A DNA stretch of 64,000 nucleotides from Kordiimonas lipolytica (GTDB lineage: Bacteria > Pseudomonadota > Alphaproteobacteria > Sphingomonadales > Kordiimonadaceae): positions 62,001-126,000 of the forward strand of contig NZ_LRUB01000012.1 of assembly GCF_001550065.1 (NCBI RefSeq), read 5' to 3'. The notes below the pieces were generated by a model that saw only the letters and a program-made list of their open reading frames with translations, had not been told where the DNA came from and ran no database searches. This document shows positions 35,111 through 43,971 of the stretch, piece after piece (positions within the stretch are counted from its first letter, which is position 1; each line of letters begins with the position of its first letter). Position numbers and translations under genes: made by a program.

Positions 35111-36922
35111 TTAGGAATTGGCTTCGATAAAGGCGTCCACCTGTTCTTCCAGGATCGTCAGCGGCACAGCCCCGCCCTTCAGCACCAGATCATGGAATGC
35201 CTTGATGTCAAACTTGTCGCCAAGGGCGTCACGCGCCTTGTCGCGAAGCCGCAGCATGGTCAACTGGCCAATCTTGTAGCCCGTCGCCTGACCTGGCCAT
35301 ACAATGTAGCGCTCAATCTCGGTGACCACATCGCTCATGGCCATGCCGGTATTGGAGGCCATATAATCAATCGCCTGCTCGCGGGTCCATTTCTTGGCAT
35401 GAATGCCGGTGTCAACCACCAAACGCACAGCCCGGAACAGTTCAGACTGAAGCGCGCCGATCTTGTCGTCGTTGGTTTTCATGAAGCCAAGCTCCCAGCC
35501 CACACGCTCTGCATAAAGCGCCCAGCCTTCCACATAGGCACCATAGTGACTGAACTGACGGAACATCGGCAGGTCTTCCTGCTCCATCTGCAGGGCGATC
35601 TGATAATGGTGGCCCGGCACAGCTTCATGGTAGGTCAGCGCGCGCATGCCATACTTCGGCGTGCCTTTAATGTCATAAAGATTGGCATAGAACTGGCCAG
35701 GACGGCTGCCGTCCATGGCAGGCTGGTTATAGTAACCACCGGGTGCGCCCTGCTCCATGAATTCAGGCACCCGCACAACCTCAACAGGCGCCTTTGGCTT
35801 CATGTTGAACTGGTCCGCGATACCTGCGTCAATTTCCTCGATCATGGCTGTATAGTCCGCCAGAATTTGTTCGCGTCCCTCAGCTGTGTCAGGATAATAG
35901 TGACGTGGTTCGTCTGCGTAGGCTTCAATCAGCTCAGCGAATGGGATCGATGTGTCATAGCCCATCTCAGCAAATATCCCGAGCATCTGGCCCTGCAGGC
36001 GCGCCACTTCGCTGAGGCCAAGCTGGTGAATTTCTTCGGCCGTCATATCCGTAGTGGTGAAATGCTCAAGACGCGTTTTGTAGAAACGCTCGCCGTCCGG
36101 GAATTTCCAGGCACCGGCATCGTTGTTTGACTTGGCTTTCAGCGTCGCCACATACTGCTGCAACTCACCCCAGATCGGGTTGATGACATCAGTAATCGCC
36201 GCTTCGATCTCACCCAGAATGCGGGCTTTATCAGCGTCGGATGCGTCTTCAAGGCCTTCGATCTTGTCTTTCACGCCCGCATAGAAGGCGTTTTCTTTCG
36301 GATCGTCTTTGACGAACGGTTTCAGCTGCGCTTCGACTTTTTCAAGAATGAAGGTTGGCGGAATAATGCCGATTTCCTCGCGCTTCTTCAGTTGCTCCAT
36401 AAACTGGTCGAACTGGGTGCGGGCAGCATGCAGGCGCGCCACATAATATTCAGCCTCATCCAGATCCTGAATCGAGTGCGTCCCGGTCATGAAAGCGGGG
36501 AAATTATTGTGCCAGCCATAGAGCTGGGTCAGCGGATAATTGTAATAATCATATTCCGGATGCTCGAGGTCTTCCTTCAGGCTATAGGCCATCAGCTTCT
36601 TGTTGAAGCGTTGCTCGGCGTCCAGGCCCTCGTCCTCATAAGACATCAGGATTTCATAGTTTTCCTGGGTCCGAGCGCGCTGCACTTCATCGTGCGCCAG
36701 CGACAGATCATCCAGTTCGGCATTGTGGCCGGTGATGCCCCATGGCTCCAGCATACGAAGCGAGCTCATGGTCTGAGGGCTGTCGAGCCCTTCCTTGACA
36801 ATCACGCGGGTCTGGAAATCGTCGAAACTGAACGGTTTGAACCAGACAAGTTTGGAGACGTAAACACTCCCGGCAAGCACGGCAACTACGGCTATGCCGC
36901 CTAATAGTTTTTTGACAGACAT
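35111..36922 (-). CDS. DUF885 family exported metallopeptidase-like protein
   Basis: 603 residues, ATG 36922 with GGGAGG upstream. An uncleaved or cleaved N-terminal hydrophobic segment (LLGGIAVVAVLAGSVYV) places it in or across the inner membrane. The DUF885 hallmark TYHEAVPGHHYQIALQ is a zinc-type HEAVPGHH motif, with YVEGWALYAERVG downstream providing a likely Glu ligand. Family members are putative peptidases; few have been tested. It stands alone, with its own terminator and about 160 nt between it and the divergent DASS transporter. The length is normal. Confidence 0.85.
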   Translation of the reverse strand: MSVKKLLGGIAVVAVLAGSVYVSKLVWFKPFSFDDFQTRVIVKEGLDSPQTMSSLRMLEPWGITGHNAELDDLSLAHDEVQRARTQENYEILMSYEDEGLDAEQRFNKKLMAYSLKEDLEHPEYDYYNYPLTQLYGWHNNFPAFMTGTHSIQDLDEAEYYVARLHAARTQFDQFMEQLKKREEIGIIPPTFILEKVEAQLKPFVKDDPKENAFYAGVKDKIEGLEDASDADKARILGEIEAAITDVINPIWGELQQYVATLKAKSNNDAGAWKFPDGERFYKTRLEHFTTTDMTAEEIHQLGLSEVARLQGQMLGIFAEMGYDTSIPFAELIEAYADEPRHYYPDTAEGREQILADYTAMIEEIDAGIADQFNMKPKAPVEVVRVPEFMEQGAPGGYYNQPAMDGSRPGQFYANLYDIKGTPKYGMRALTYHEAVPGHHYQIALQMEQEDLPMFRQFSHYGAYVEGWALYAERVGWELGFMKTNDDKIGALQSELFRAVRLVVDTGIHAKKWTREQAIDYMASNTGMAMSDVVTEIERYIVWPGQATGYKIGQLTMLRLRDKARDALGDKFDIKAFHDLVLKGGAVPLTILEEQVDAFIEANS

Positions 36923-37081
36923 CCTATCCTCCCTGTTGTTTTGTGTCGGCAGAATAGCCCAATCCTGAAAAGTCTCAAGCCGGTTCTTTCTCTGCCCGCC
37001 AGCATTGAAAAGACATTAAGGCCTTCACAGCAATCGCGGTTGCCGATATGGAGATAGGCAAGGGACAAGGGAGGAAACGGC

Positions 37082-38581
37082 ATGGCCAACCAGCAGGGCG
37101 AGATTCACACCAACACAGAGACAAGGGCGACCTATCAGACCATCGGTCTGTTCCTTGGGCCGTTGCTGTTCTTTGCGGTGCTCTTCAGCGCCCCCCCTTC
37201 GGCCCTTTCGCAGGATGCCTGGTCTGTCGTTGCGCTTGCCATGCTGATGGCCACATGGTGGGCCACCGAAGCCATTCCGGTGCCAGCCACCAGCCTGTTA
37301 CCACTTGTCATGCTGCCGCTACTGGGCGCCGCAAGCTCCAGCGAAGCGTCGCTGCCATACGCCAGGCCTGTTATTTTCCTGCTTCTGGGTGGCTTCCTGG
37401 CCGCCATGGGCATGCAGAAATGGGACCTGCACAGGCGTATCGCGCTGAATATCCTCGCCCGCGTGGGTGACCATCCGGCGGCCCTGATTGCGGGCTTCAT
37501 GGCGGCTTCGGCGCTCCTCTCCATGTGGATATCCAACACAGCCACCACGCTGATGATCGTGCCCATCGCGCTGACGGTGGCGCAAACCATCCTGAAGGAA
37601 AAAGCCACCGGTCACCGCTTCACCATCGCGCTTCTTATCGGCTGCGCCTGGTCGGCTTCCATCGGCGGGCTTGGCACCTATATCGGCACGCCGCCAAACC
37701 TGTTTGTGAAAGACTTCATCCAGCTCACCACCGGCCGCGAAATCCTGTTCATTGAATGGATGATGTTCGCCGTACCGGTGGTGCTTGTGATGGTGCCCCT
37801 GGCGTGGCTGGTGCTGACCAAAATCTGCTTTCCGTTCGAAGCCCATCTGGCGCGTGGCGGCAGCGAAGTGGTGCAAAGCGAACTTGAAGCTATGGGCAAA
37901 ATCACCACGCCTGAAAAGCGCGTGGCTGTTGTAATGACCTGCATGGCGCTGCTGTGGAGCTTCCGCCAGGTCCTGGTGGACCTGGAATGGCTGACGAGCC
38001 TTCTGCCATTCGTCGCCCGCCTCTCAGACATGCATATCGCCGTGGCGGCAGGCCTTGCCATGTTCGTGATCCCCGCAGGCGGCGGCGCGGTCAACAAACA
38101 CAAGGCGCTCCTCAGCTGGGAAAGCGCTGTTGAACTTCCGTGGGGCGTGATCCTGCTGTTCGGCGGCGGCCTTAGCCTCGCTGCTGCCATTCAGGCTACC
38201 GGTCTTGCCGTGTGGCTTGGCAACCATATGGCTGGCCTGTCGGGCGCCCATCTGTTTGTCATCATGCTGGTGATTGTAGGTATGGTGATTTTCCTGACGG
38301 AACTGACCAGCAACACAGCCACCACGGCGGCGCTTGTGCCGGTTCTTGGCGCCCTCGCGACCAGCGCGGATATCGACCCCATCATGCTTGCCGCCCCAAC
38401 AGCCATGGCCGCCAGCTGCGCTTTCATGCTGCCGGTTGCCACCGGCCCGAATGCGGTTGTCTTTTCAACCGGGCAATTGCATGTGCCGGACATGATGCGC
38501 GCCGGACTTTGGCTGAATGTGATCGGAACTTTTGTTGTGGCGGCGCTGTGCTACAGCCTGCTGCCCATGATCTTTGGCTAG
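37082..38581 (+). CDS. DASS/SLC13 family sodium:anion (dicarboxylate) symporter
   Basis: 499 residues with many membrane helices and ATG 37082 after GGAGG. Both SNT motifs that bind Na+ and substrate carboxylate in the divalent anion:Na+ symporter family are present: MWISNTATTLM (151-153) and TSNTATTAALV (410-412). This points to uptake of C4-dicarboxylates or similar anions; sulfate cannot be excluded. ATEAIPVPATSLLPLV near the N-terminus is also typical. The stop overlaps the stop of the convergent sulfotransferase-like gene by 3 nt. No regulator is adjacent. Confidence 0.9.
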   Translation: MANQQGEIHTNTETRATYQTIGLFLGPLLFFAVLFSAPPSALSQDAWSVVALAMLMATWWATEAIPVPATSLLPLVMLPLLGAASSSEASLPYARPVIFLLLGGFLAAMGMQKWDLHRRIALNILARVGDHPAALIAGFMAASALLSMWISNTATTLMIVPIALTVAQTILKEKATGHRFTIALLIGCAWSASIGGLGTYIGTPPNLFVKDFIQLTTGREILFIEWMMFAVPVVLVMVPLAWLVLTKICFPFEAHLARGGSEVVQSELEAMGKITTPEKRVAVVMTCMALLWSFRQVLVDLEWLTSLLPFVARLSDMHIAVAAGLAMFVIPAGGGAVNKHKALLSWESAVELPWGVILLFGGGLSLAAAIQATGLAVWLGNHMAGLSGAHLFVIMLVIVGMVIFLTELTSNTATTAALVPVLGALATSADIDPIMLAAPTAMAASCAFMLPVATGPNAVVFSTGQLHVPDMMRAGLWLNVIGTFVVAALCYSLLPMIFG

Positions 38582-39405
38582 TGGTTCCAAACGTCTGCTG
38601 GCGCGTCCACCATCGGGTGTGCCAGAAAGGCGGTGTTATCCGCGGCATGCTGCGCCAGGAAAGCCGCGCGCTCTTCATCCGTGAAGCCTACCTGCTTTTG
38701 TGGGCCCAGCATCTCCAGCAGTTCCGTCTCTGACCGGCGGCGGTTACCGCTCAGCCTGACCTCTTCGCCTATTGCCACATCACCCAGCCCCAGGAAGTCC
38801 ATGGCCCACCGGCCGCGCGCCGCTGCAGGCGCGCTTTCAAGCACCCCAAAACGGCAGCAGCCTTGCAGGCCAGCTTCTTCCACCTGCTGCAAAAGCCCCA
38901 GCCACGAAACATTTTCAAGCCCGATAGAGGCGACATAGTCTGGAAAGGATGCGCGCAAGCCGCGCGGCACGCGAAAGGCATAGGCGGATTCAAGGAAGCG
39001 GTCCTGCCGCCGGGCGATGAACCTGAGCTCAACATCAAAGGATTTGGCGAGCGCTTTCACGGCCGTCAGGAAATTGCCAAAGTGGGGGTAAAAGCCGGCG
39101 TCACGCACGCCGGGCATCAGGCCCAGCAACAGCTCTTCGCTGATCACCACCCGGTCGGCTGGGATGCGCGCCAGCATGCGCACAGCTAACTTCAACCGAA
39201 ATGCGGACACCAGCGACCCGCGCTCGTACCGGTACAGAAGTCTGAGCTGGCGGCCCGAAAGCCAGCCTTCCAGGTCTTCGCGCAGCAACACAGTGGTTCC
39301 CAAAGCCTCTATGGGCGCCCGGTAATCCCGCAACATGTCCTGCACGGCGGTCGACGCACAGCGGTGAAACCCCGCATGGATGATGATTTTCTTGTGTCCT
39401 GGCAC
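38578..39405 (-). CDS. Sulfotransferase-like protein with altered P-loop
   Basis: 275 residues. The N-terminus KIIIHAGFHRCASTAVQDML has the layout of the sulfotransferase 5'-PAPS loop (H-x-G-x-x-K-x-x-T-T), but Lys is replaced by Arg and TT by ST. The segment FIARRQDRFLESAY (129-142) fits the 3'-phosphate-binding R-x-x-x-S region. It shares the hexapeptide GLRASF and the R-x-Q-x-x-FL-x-x-x-Y pattern with the 341-residue protein at 55862, so the two are distant paralogues. No signal peptide. It may modify a surface polysaccharide or lipid, or be inactive. The family call is moderate. Confidence 0.5.
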   Translation of the reverse strand: MPGHKKIIIHAGFHRCASTAVQDMLRDYRAPIEALGTTVLLREDLEGWLSGRQLRLLYRYERGSLVSAFRLKLAVRMLARIPADRVVISEELLLGLMPGVRDAGFYPHFGNFLTAVKALAKSFDVELRFIARRQDRFLESAYAFRVPRGLRASFPDYVASIGLENVSWLGLLQQVEEAGLQGCCRFGVLESAPAAARGRWAMDFLGLGDVAIGEEVRLSGNRRRSETELLEMLGPQKQVGFTDEERAAFLAQHAADNTAFLAHPMVDAPADVWNH

Positions 39406-39509
39406 GAAAGCAGCCCCAAGCCCCCAGATTCTATGTGTAGCGCGCAGAAATCCATAGACTCTGCGCCCCCAGACCCCATATAAGCTGCCTCATGGAAAAA
39501 GGCCAGCAT

Positions 39510-40313
39510 ATGCGCCCGTTCCTGAAGATGCATGGACTGGGCAATGATTTCATCATTTTCGACGCCCGCGAAGACGACTTCGCGCTGGCGGACGATGAGG
39601 TGCGCGCGCTTTCCAACCGCAGGCGCGGCATCGGTTGTGACCAGCTGATCATCCTGCGCACATCAGGCAAAGCAGACATCTTCATGGAAATCCGGAATGC
39701 CGATGGCGGCCGCGTGGGCGCCTGTGGCAACGCGACCCGCTGCGTGGGCCAACTGGTGCTGGACGAGACCGGCAAAGATAAAATCTCGATTGAGACCGAT
39801 GCCGGGCTTTTGTCGGCCGAGCGCGCAGACGCTGGCATCAGCGTCAACATGGGCCCAGCCCGCCTTCTTTGGAACGAAATTCCCCTCGCCCGCGAAACCG
39901 ATACCATGAAGGTGGATTTCGCCATGGGCCCGCTTTTTTCGCCCACCTGTGTGAATATGGGCAACCCGCATGCTGTCTTCTTTGTGGAAGACGCTGATGC
40001 AGTTGATCTGGCCTATTGGGGCCCGCAGGTGGAAAAGAACGCCCTGTTCCCGGAACGTGTGAATGCCTCCGTTGGCACGGTAAAAGGCGACACCATCCGC
40101 CTGCGCGTGTGGGAACGCGGCGCGGGCATCACTGACGCCTGCGGCACTGCTGCCTGTGCATCCCTGGTGGCCGCCAGCCGCCTTGGCCTTGTGGACCGCA
40201 AGGCCACTGTGATGCTGGACGGTGGCCCGCTTGAAATTGAATGGCTTCAGGATGGCACAGTGCAGATGACTGGTGCGGCGACGCTTGCCTTCAAAGGTGA
40301 GGTCGCGCTGTGA
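39510..40313 (+). CDS. dapF: Diaminopimelate epimerase
   Basis: 267 residues from ATG 39510, giving RPFLKMHGLGNDFIIFDARE, the family's normal N-terminus, with AAAAGG upstream; ATG 39492 is in frame but has no ribosome site. It interconverts LL- and meso-diaminopimelate for lysine and peptidoglycan. Both catalytic cysteines are visible: GACGNATRCVG and TDACGTAACASL. The stop overlaps the GTG start of mtaB by 4 nt, so they are coupled. Cytoplasmic, PLP-independent. Confidence 0.97.
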   Translation: MRPFLKMHGLGNDFIIFDAREDDFALADDEVRALSNRRRGIGCDQLIILRTSGKADIFMEIRNADGGRVGACGNATRCVGQLVLDETGKDKISIETDAGLLSAERADAGISVNMGPARLLWNEIPLARETDTMKVDFAMGPLFSPTCVNMGNPHAVFFVEDADAVDLAYWGPQVEKNALFPERVNASVGTVKGDTIRLRVWERGAGITDACGTAACASLVAASRLGLVDRKATVMLDGGPLEIEWLQDGTVQMTGAATLAFKGEVAL

Positions 40314-41611
40314 GCAGTGACGTGAAAAAAGAGCCGGAAATCGTTACCTTCGGCTGCCGCCTCAATGCCTATGAGAGCGAAGTGATGCGCCGCCACGCGG
40401 AAGACGCGGGCCTTGAGGATGTGATCATCGTCAACACCTGCGCTGTGACCGCCGAGGCCACGCGCCAGGCACGCCAATCCATTCGCCGCATGAAGCGCGA
40501 GCGCCCTGATACGCCAATCATTGTCACCGGCTGCGCGGCCCAGATCGACCCGACACAATTTTCCAAAATGGATGAGGTCGCCACCGTTCTTGGCAACCAG
40601 GAAAAGCTGGAGGCCAAAAGCTTCGTCGGGCTTGGCCGTGCGGGACTGGACCTGTCGAACGCGCCGCGCGTGCAGGTGAATGATATCTTTTCCGTCAAGG
40701 AAACCGCGGGCCACCTGATCGACGGTTTCGGCGAACGCGCCCGCGCGTTTGTTCAAATCCAGAACGGCTGCAACCACCGCTGCACTTTCTGCATCATCCC
40801 ATACGGCCGCGGCAACAGCCGATCAACCGGTGTGGGCGAGGTGGTGGACCAGATCAAGCGCCTGGTGGACAGCGGCTTCAAGGAAGTGGTACTGACCGGC
40901 GTGGATATCACCAGCTTTGGTGAAGACCTGCCGGGCGCGCCGACGCTTGGCACGCTGGTGCAAAAGATCATCAAGCTGGTGCCGGACCTGCCGCGCCTTC
41001 GGATTTCATCCATCGACAGTATCGAGGTGGACGAACCGCTTTATGACGCCATCATCCATGAGCCGCGCGTGATGCCGCACCTGCACCTGAGCTTGCAGGC
41101 AGGCGACGACATGATTTTGAAGCGCATGAAGCGCCGCCACCTGCGCGGCGACGCCATTGAGTTCACAAACCGCGTACGGGCCGAGCGCCCAGACATGGTC
41201 TTCGGCGCTGACATCATCGCCGGTTTCCCGACGGAGTCTGAGGAGATGTTCCAGAACAGCCTCAAACTCGTCGAGGAATGTGACCTGACGTGGCTGCATG
41301 TGTTCCCATACTCAGAACGCGAAGGCACACCCGCCGCAAAAATTCCGAACCGCGTGCCGAAGCAGGTGCGCAAGGAACGCGCCGCCCGCCTGCGCGCCGC
41401 TGGGGATGCGCGGGTCGCAGACCTGTTCAAGCGCGCTGAGGGCACAGCCGCCAATGTGCTGGTGGAACGCATCGACCCGGACGGAAACGCCATCGGCCAC
41501 AGCGAACAATTCATCCCGGTGATCGTTGAGGGCGCCGCGGAACCCGGCGATATTGTACCTGTACGCTTGACGGCGAGCTCCGAGCACGCCATGTCTGGCA
41601 TCAAGATATAG
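40310..41611 (+). CDS. mtaB: tRNA t6A37 methylthiotransferase MtaB
   Basis: 433 residues, GTG start inside the dapF stop. It converts t6A37 to ms2t6A37 in tRNAs reading ANN codons. The N-terminal MTTase domain has its three cluster cysteines (TFGCRLN, VNTCAVTAEA, VTGCAAQ); the radical SAM motif is NGCNHRCTFCIIP; a short C-terminal TRAM-like part follows. The R-L-N after the first Cys separates MtaB from MiaB and RimO. RimO, a relative, is at 53655. Part of dapF-mtaB-ftsY, although about 90 nt separate it from ftsY. Confidence 0.95.
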   Translation: MSSDVKKEPEIVTFGCRLNAYESEVMRRHAEDAGLEDVIIVNTCAVTAEATRQARQSIRRMKRERPDTPIIVTGCAAQIDPTQFSKMDEVATVLGNQEKLEAKSFVGLGRAGLDLSNAPRVQVNDIFSVKETAGHLIDGFGERARAFVQIQNGCNHRCTFCIIPYGRGNSRSTGVGEVVDQIKRLVDSGFKEVVLTGVDITSFGEDLPGAPTLGTLVQKIIKLVPDLPRLRISSIDSIEVDEPLYDAIIHEPRVMPHLHLSLQAGDDMILKRMKRRHLRGDAIEFTNRVRAERPDMVFGADIIAGFPTESEEMFQNSLKLVEECDLTWLHVFPYSEREGTPAAKIPNRVPKQVRKERAARLRAAGDARVADLFKRAEGTAANVLVERIDPDGNAIGHSEQFIPVIVEGAAEPGDIVPVRLTASSEHAMSGIKI

Positions 41612-41704
41612 CCAACGAACAAATAGCAGCCTTGAGTGCGCTTCATGTGAGAATGGGCGAAGCCCATCGGAGCGGAAGCAAGATAAAAAAAGGAGCCCCT
41701 GGGC

Positions 41705-42862
41705 GTGAGCGAGAAAAGAAGCTGGTTCCAGCGCCTGACTGGTAAGAAATCCGAAACGGAAGCGCAGCCGGAAGCCAAGCCGGAAGCCAAGGTTGAAGAG
41801 CAGGTCGCAGAAGCCGCAGAAGTGGTGCCCACGCCAGTTGTTGCTGAGCCTTTAGCAGAACTTGAGTCTACGCCTGAGCCCGCGCCGGAACCTGAGCCCG
41901 AGCCTGTCGCTGAACCGGTCGCTGAAGAAAAACCCGCTGAAAAGAAAAGCTGGTTCCAGCGCCTGAAAGACGGCCTCAGGAAATCCACCAGCGCCATCTC
42001 TGGCGGCATTGCGGATATCTTCACCAAGGGCAAGCTGGATGATGACACATTAGAGGAACTTGAAGACCTTCTGATCACGTCCGACCTTGGTGTCTCTGTT
42101 GCATCCAAGCTCACCGGCACGCTGGCGAAAGACCGGTTCGACAAGGAAATCACCGGCGACGAGGTGAAGGACGTTCTGGCCGCAGAGGTTGAGAAAATCC
42201 TCACCCCCGTCGCCAAGCCGCTTGATGTGAACAAAGGCCACAAACCGCACATTATCCTGATGGCGGGTGTGAACGGCGCGGGCAAAACCACCACCATCGG
42301 CAAGCTCGCGAAGAAATTCCGTGAGGAAGGCAAGAGCGTGATGCTGGCGGCGGGGGATACGTTCCGCGCCGCAGCGGTCGAACAGCTTCAGGTGTGGGGC
42401 GACAGGAACGGTGTGCCCGTTGTCACGAAAGAGATTGGCGCGGACGCCGCTGCGCTGGCGTTCGAAGCCGTTGAGCGCGCGCAAAATGAAGGCACTGACG
42501 TGCTGCTGATCGACACCGCTGGCCGCCTGCAGAACCGTGAGGAACTGATGGCGGAACTGGCGAAAGTCGTACGCGTGATCGGCAAGAAGGTTGAGGGCGC
42601 GCCGCATGACACGGTGATCGTGCTGGATGCCACCACCGGCCAGAACGCGGTTCATCAGGTGGAAGTGTTTCAGAAGCTTGCGAACATCACCGGCATCATC
42701 ATGACCAAGCTGGACGGGTCCGCCCGCGGCGGGGTGCTGGTGGCCTGCGCCGAAAAGTTCGGCCTGCCCGTGCATGCCATTGGTGTTGGTGAAGCGATCG
42801 AGGACCTGCAGCCTTTCGACGCGCGCGAGTTCGCCCGCGCCCTTGTCGGCATTGAAGACTAG
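41705..42862 (+). CDS. ftsY: Signal recognition particle receptor FtsY
   Basis: 385 residues, GTG start with GGAG upstream. A GTPase that receives the Ffh-ribosome complex at the membrane. An acidic, Pro/Glu-rich A region (about 15-80) is bracketed by two copies of SWFQRL: one at residues 5-10 and one just before the N domain (KKSWFQRLKDGLRKST). The NG domain shows GVNGAGKTTTIGKLA, DTFRAAAVEQL, DTAGRLQN and TKLDGSARGG. The motif before the N domain is the known lipid-binding helix; the N-terminal copy looks like a duplication of it. A perfect ATGGGC/GCCCAT hairpin lies in the gap upstream (41653-41667). Confidence 0.97.
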   Translation: MSEKRSWFQRLTGKKSETEAQPEAKPEAKVEEQVAEAAEVVPTPVVAEPLAELESTPEPAPEPEPEPVAEPVAEEKPAEKKSWFQRLKDGLRKSTSAISGGIADIFTKGKLDDDTLEELEDLLITSDLGVSVASKLTGTLAKDRFDKEITGDEVKDVLAAEVEKILTPVAKPLDVNKGHKPHIILMAGVNGAGKTTTIGKLAKKFREEGKSVMLAAGDTFRAAAVEQLQVWGDRNGVPVVTKEIGADAAALAFEAVERAQNEGTDVLLIDTAGRLQNREELMAELAKVVRVIGKKVEGAPHDTVIVLDATTGQNAVHQVEVFQKLANITGIIMTKLDGSARGGVLVACAEKFGLPVHAIGVGEAIEDLQPFDAREFARALVGIED

Positions 42863-42871
42863 GGTACCGCT

Positions 42872-43405
42872 TTGGGTGAGCTGATCTATTACGTCGCTTT
42901 TGGAGCCATAGCCTTTGCGCTTGGCTATCTGGTTTTCTGGCTGTGGGACCGCAAGCAATCTGCGCCGATCATCGCCGCGATCCAGAATGGCCGATGGCTG
43001 ACCCCGGTTGAGGAAGAAGGCGATGCGCCCGAGCCCCTAAGCCCGCAGGCCAGTTTTGACTATGCCGCCAGCTACGCCTCAGCCCTGAGGGGTGCTTTCG
43101 CATCCGCAACGCCCGCAAAGCTTGAGCGCCTGAACGCGCTGCTCGCGTCCCACCACAATCTGGAAAACCAATTGTGGCGCGACATGCCGATGCGGCTTCG
43201 GGAAGTCTTCAAAAGCTACGGCAAGGAATATTTCGCGCTTCTTGAAGCAGTGGCCGATCATTCAGCCAACCCGGTGCAACTGTATGCGGCCTTTCGCCTG
43301 GCCACCTGCCTGCCGGAAGCCCCGCAACATGTGCGGGAGCTTGGATTTGAAATTGGTAGCAACCCGGCCATCAAAGGGCTGCCCCGAAAGAAGACAGCTG
43401 GTTAG
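42872..43405 (+). CDS. Small membrane-anchored protein of unknown function
   Basis: 177 residues, probably from TTG 42872, 9 nt after the ftsY stop; no ATG or GTG gives a better fit, and the ribosome site is weak. The N-terminus ELIYYVAFGAIAFALGYLVFWLWDRK is one membrane helix, followed by a soluble, helix-rich part containing LNALLASHHNLENQLW and EYFALLEAVADHS. I do not recognise the family. The close spacing suggests cotranscription with ftsY. The stop overlaps that of the convergent cytochrome b561 gene by 4 nt. Confidence 0.7.
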   Translation: MGELIYYVAFGAIAFALGYLVFWLWDRKQSAPIIAAIQNGRWLTPVEEEGDAPEPLSPQASFDYAASYASALRGAFASATPAKLERLNALLASHHNLENQLWRDMPMRLREVFKSYGKEYFALLEAVADHSANPVQLYAAFRLATCLPEAPQHVRELGFEIGSNPAIKGLPRKKTAG

Positions 43406-43953
43406 TCAGCCGCCGTCTTTTCGCGCCCCATGCGGCTGAACGTGCCGTCCTTCAGAACAAAGGCGTGATAAAGCGCGCCGACAAGATGCAGCCCTGCAAA
43501 CCCCGCCAGCGCCCACCAGCCATAGATGTGGATTTCCTCGAACAGATGGTGCAGGTCCATATCCCGCTCGAACGGTGTCGGCACCGCGAACAAGCTGAAG
43601 AAGGGCACATCCCAGCCAACGGTCATCAGCGTCAGCATGCCAGCGGCGATAACCAGGAACACGCCAAGATACAGCGCCAGGTGCACACTGTGCGCCAGCG
43701 CATTCATACGTTTGGCATCCGGTTGAAGCGGCGCCGGGCGCGCACTTCTAAGGCGCACACCCAGCCGAACCACCATGACCGCAAGCAGCAAAAGCCCGAA
43801 GGAGGCATGAAGGATGAGAAGCTCTGTTTTCTCATCCCCGCGCGGCATATCCGCGAAGATGAAACCCAAAACCGACAGCCCGACCATCAGCAAAGCCACT
43901 AACCAGTGCAGCCCTTTGGCAAGCCAGCCATATCCTTCAGCGCTATTCCACAT
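43402..43953 (-). CDS. Cytochrome b561 family protein
   Basis: 183 residues from ATG 43953 (AGGG upstream); an ATG five codons earlier has poor spacing. Four membrane helices carry the expected heme b histidines: KGLHWLVALLMVG, ILHASFGLLLLAV, HSVHLALYLGVF and GLHLVGALYHAFVLKDG. Bacterial b561 proteins move electrons from quinol across or within the inner membrane. It starts 18 nt after the TonB receptor stop, so the two are probably one transcript. That context suggests a role tied to heme or iron uptake, for example reduction, but this is inference. Confidence 0.92.
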   Translation of the reverse strand: MWNSAEGYGWLAKGLHWLVALLMVGLSVLGFIFADMPRGDEKTELLILHASFGLLLLAVMVVRLGVRLRSARPAPLQPDAKRMNALAHSVHLALYLGVFLVIAAGMLTLMTVGWDVPFFSLFAVPTPFERDMDLHHLFEEIHIYGWWALAGFAGLHLVGALYHAFVLKDGTFSRMGREKTAAD

Positions 43954-43971
43954 GTCTCTAGCCCTCATGCC

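Noticed and set aside
41653..41667. ATGGGC-GAA-GCCCAT hairpin between mtaB and ftsY as a terminator
   Set aside because: Perfect stem, but purines and A residues follow instead of T; noted under ftsY only.
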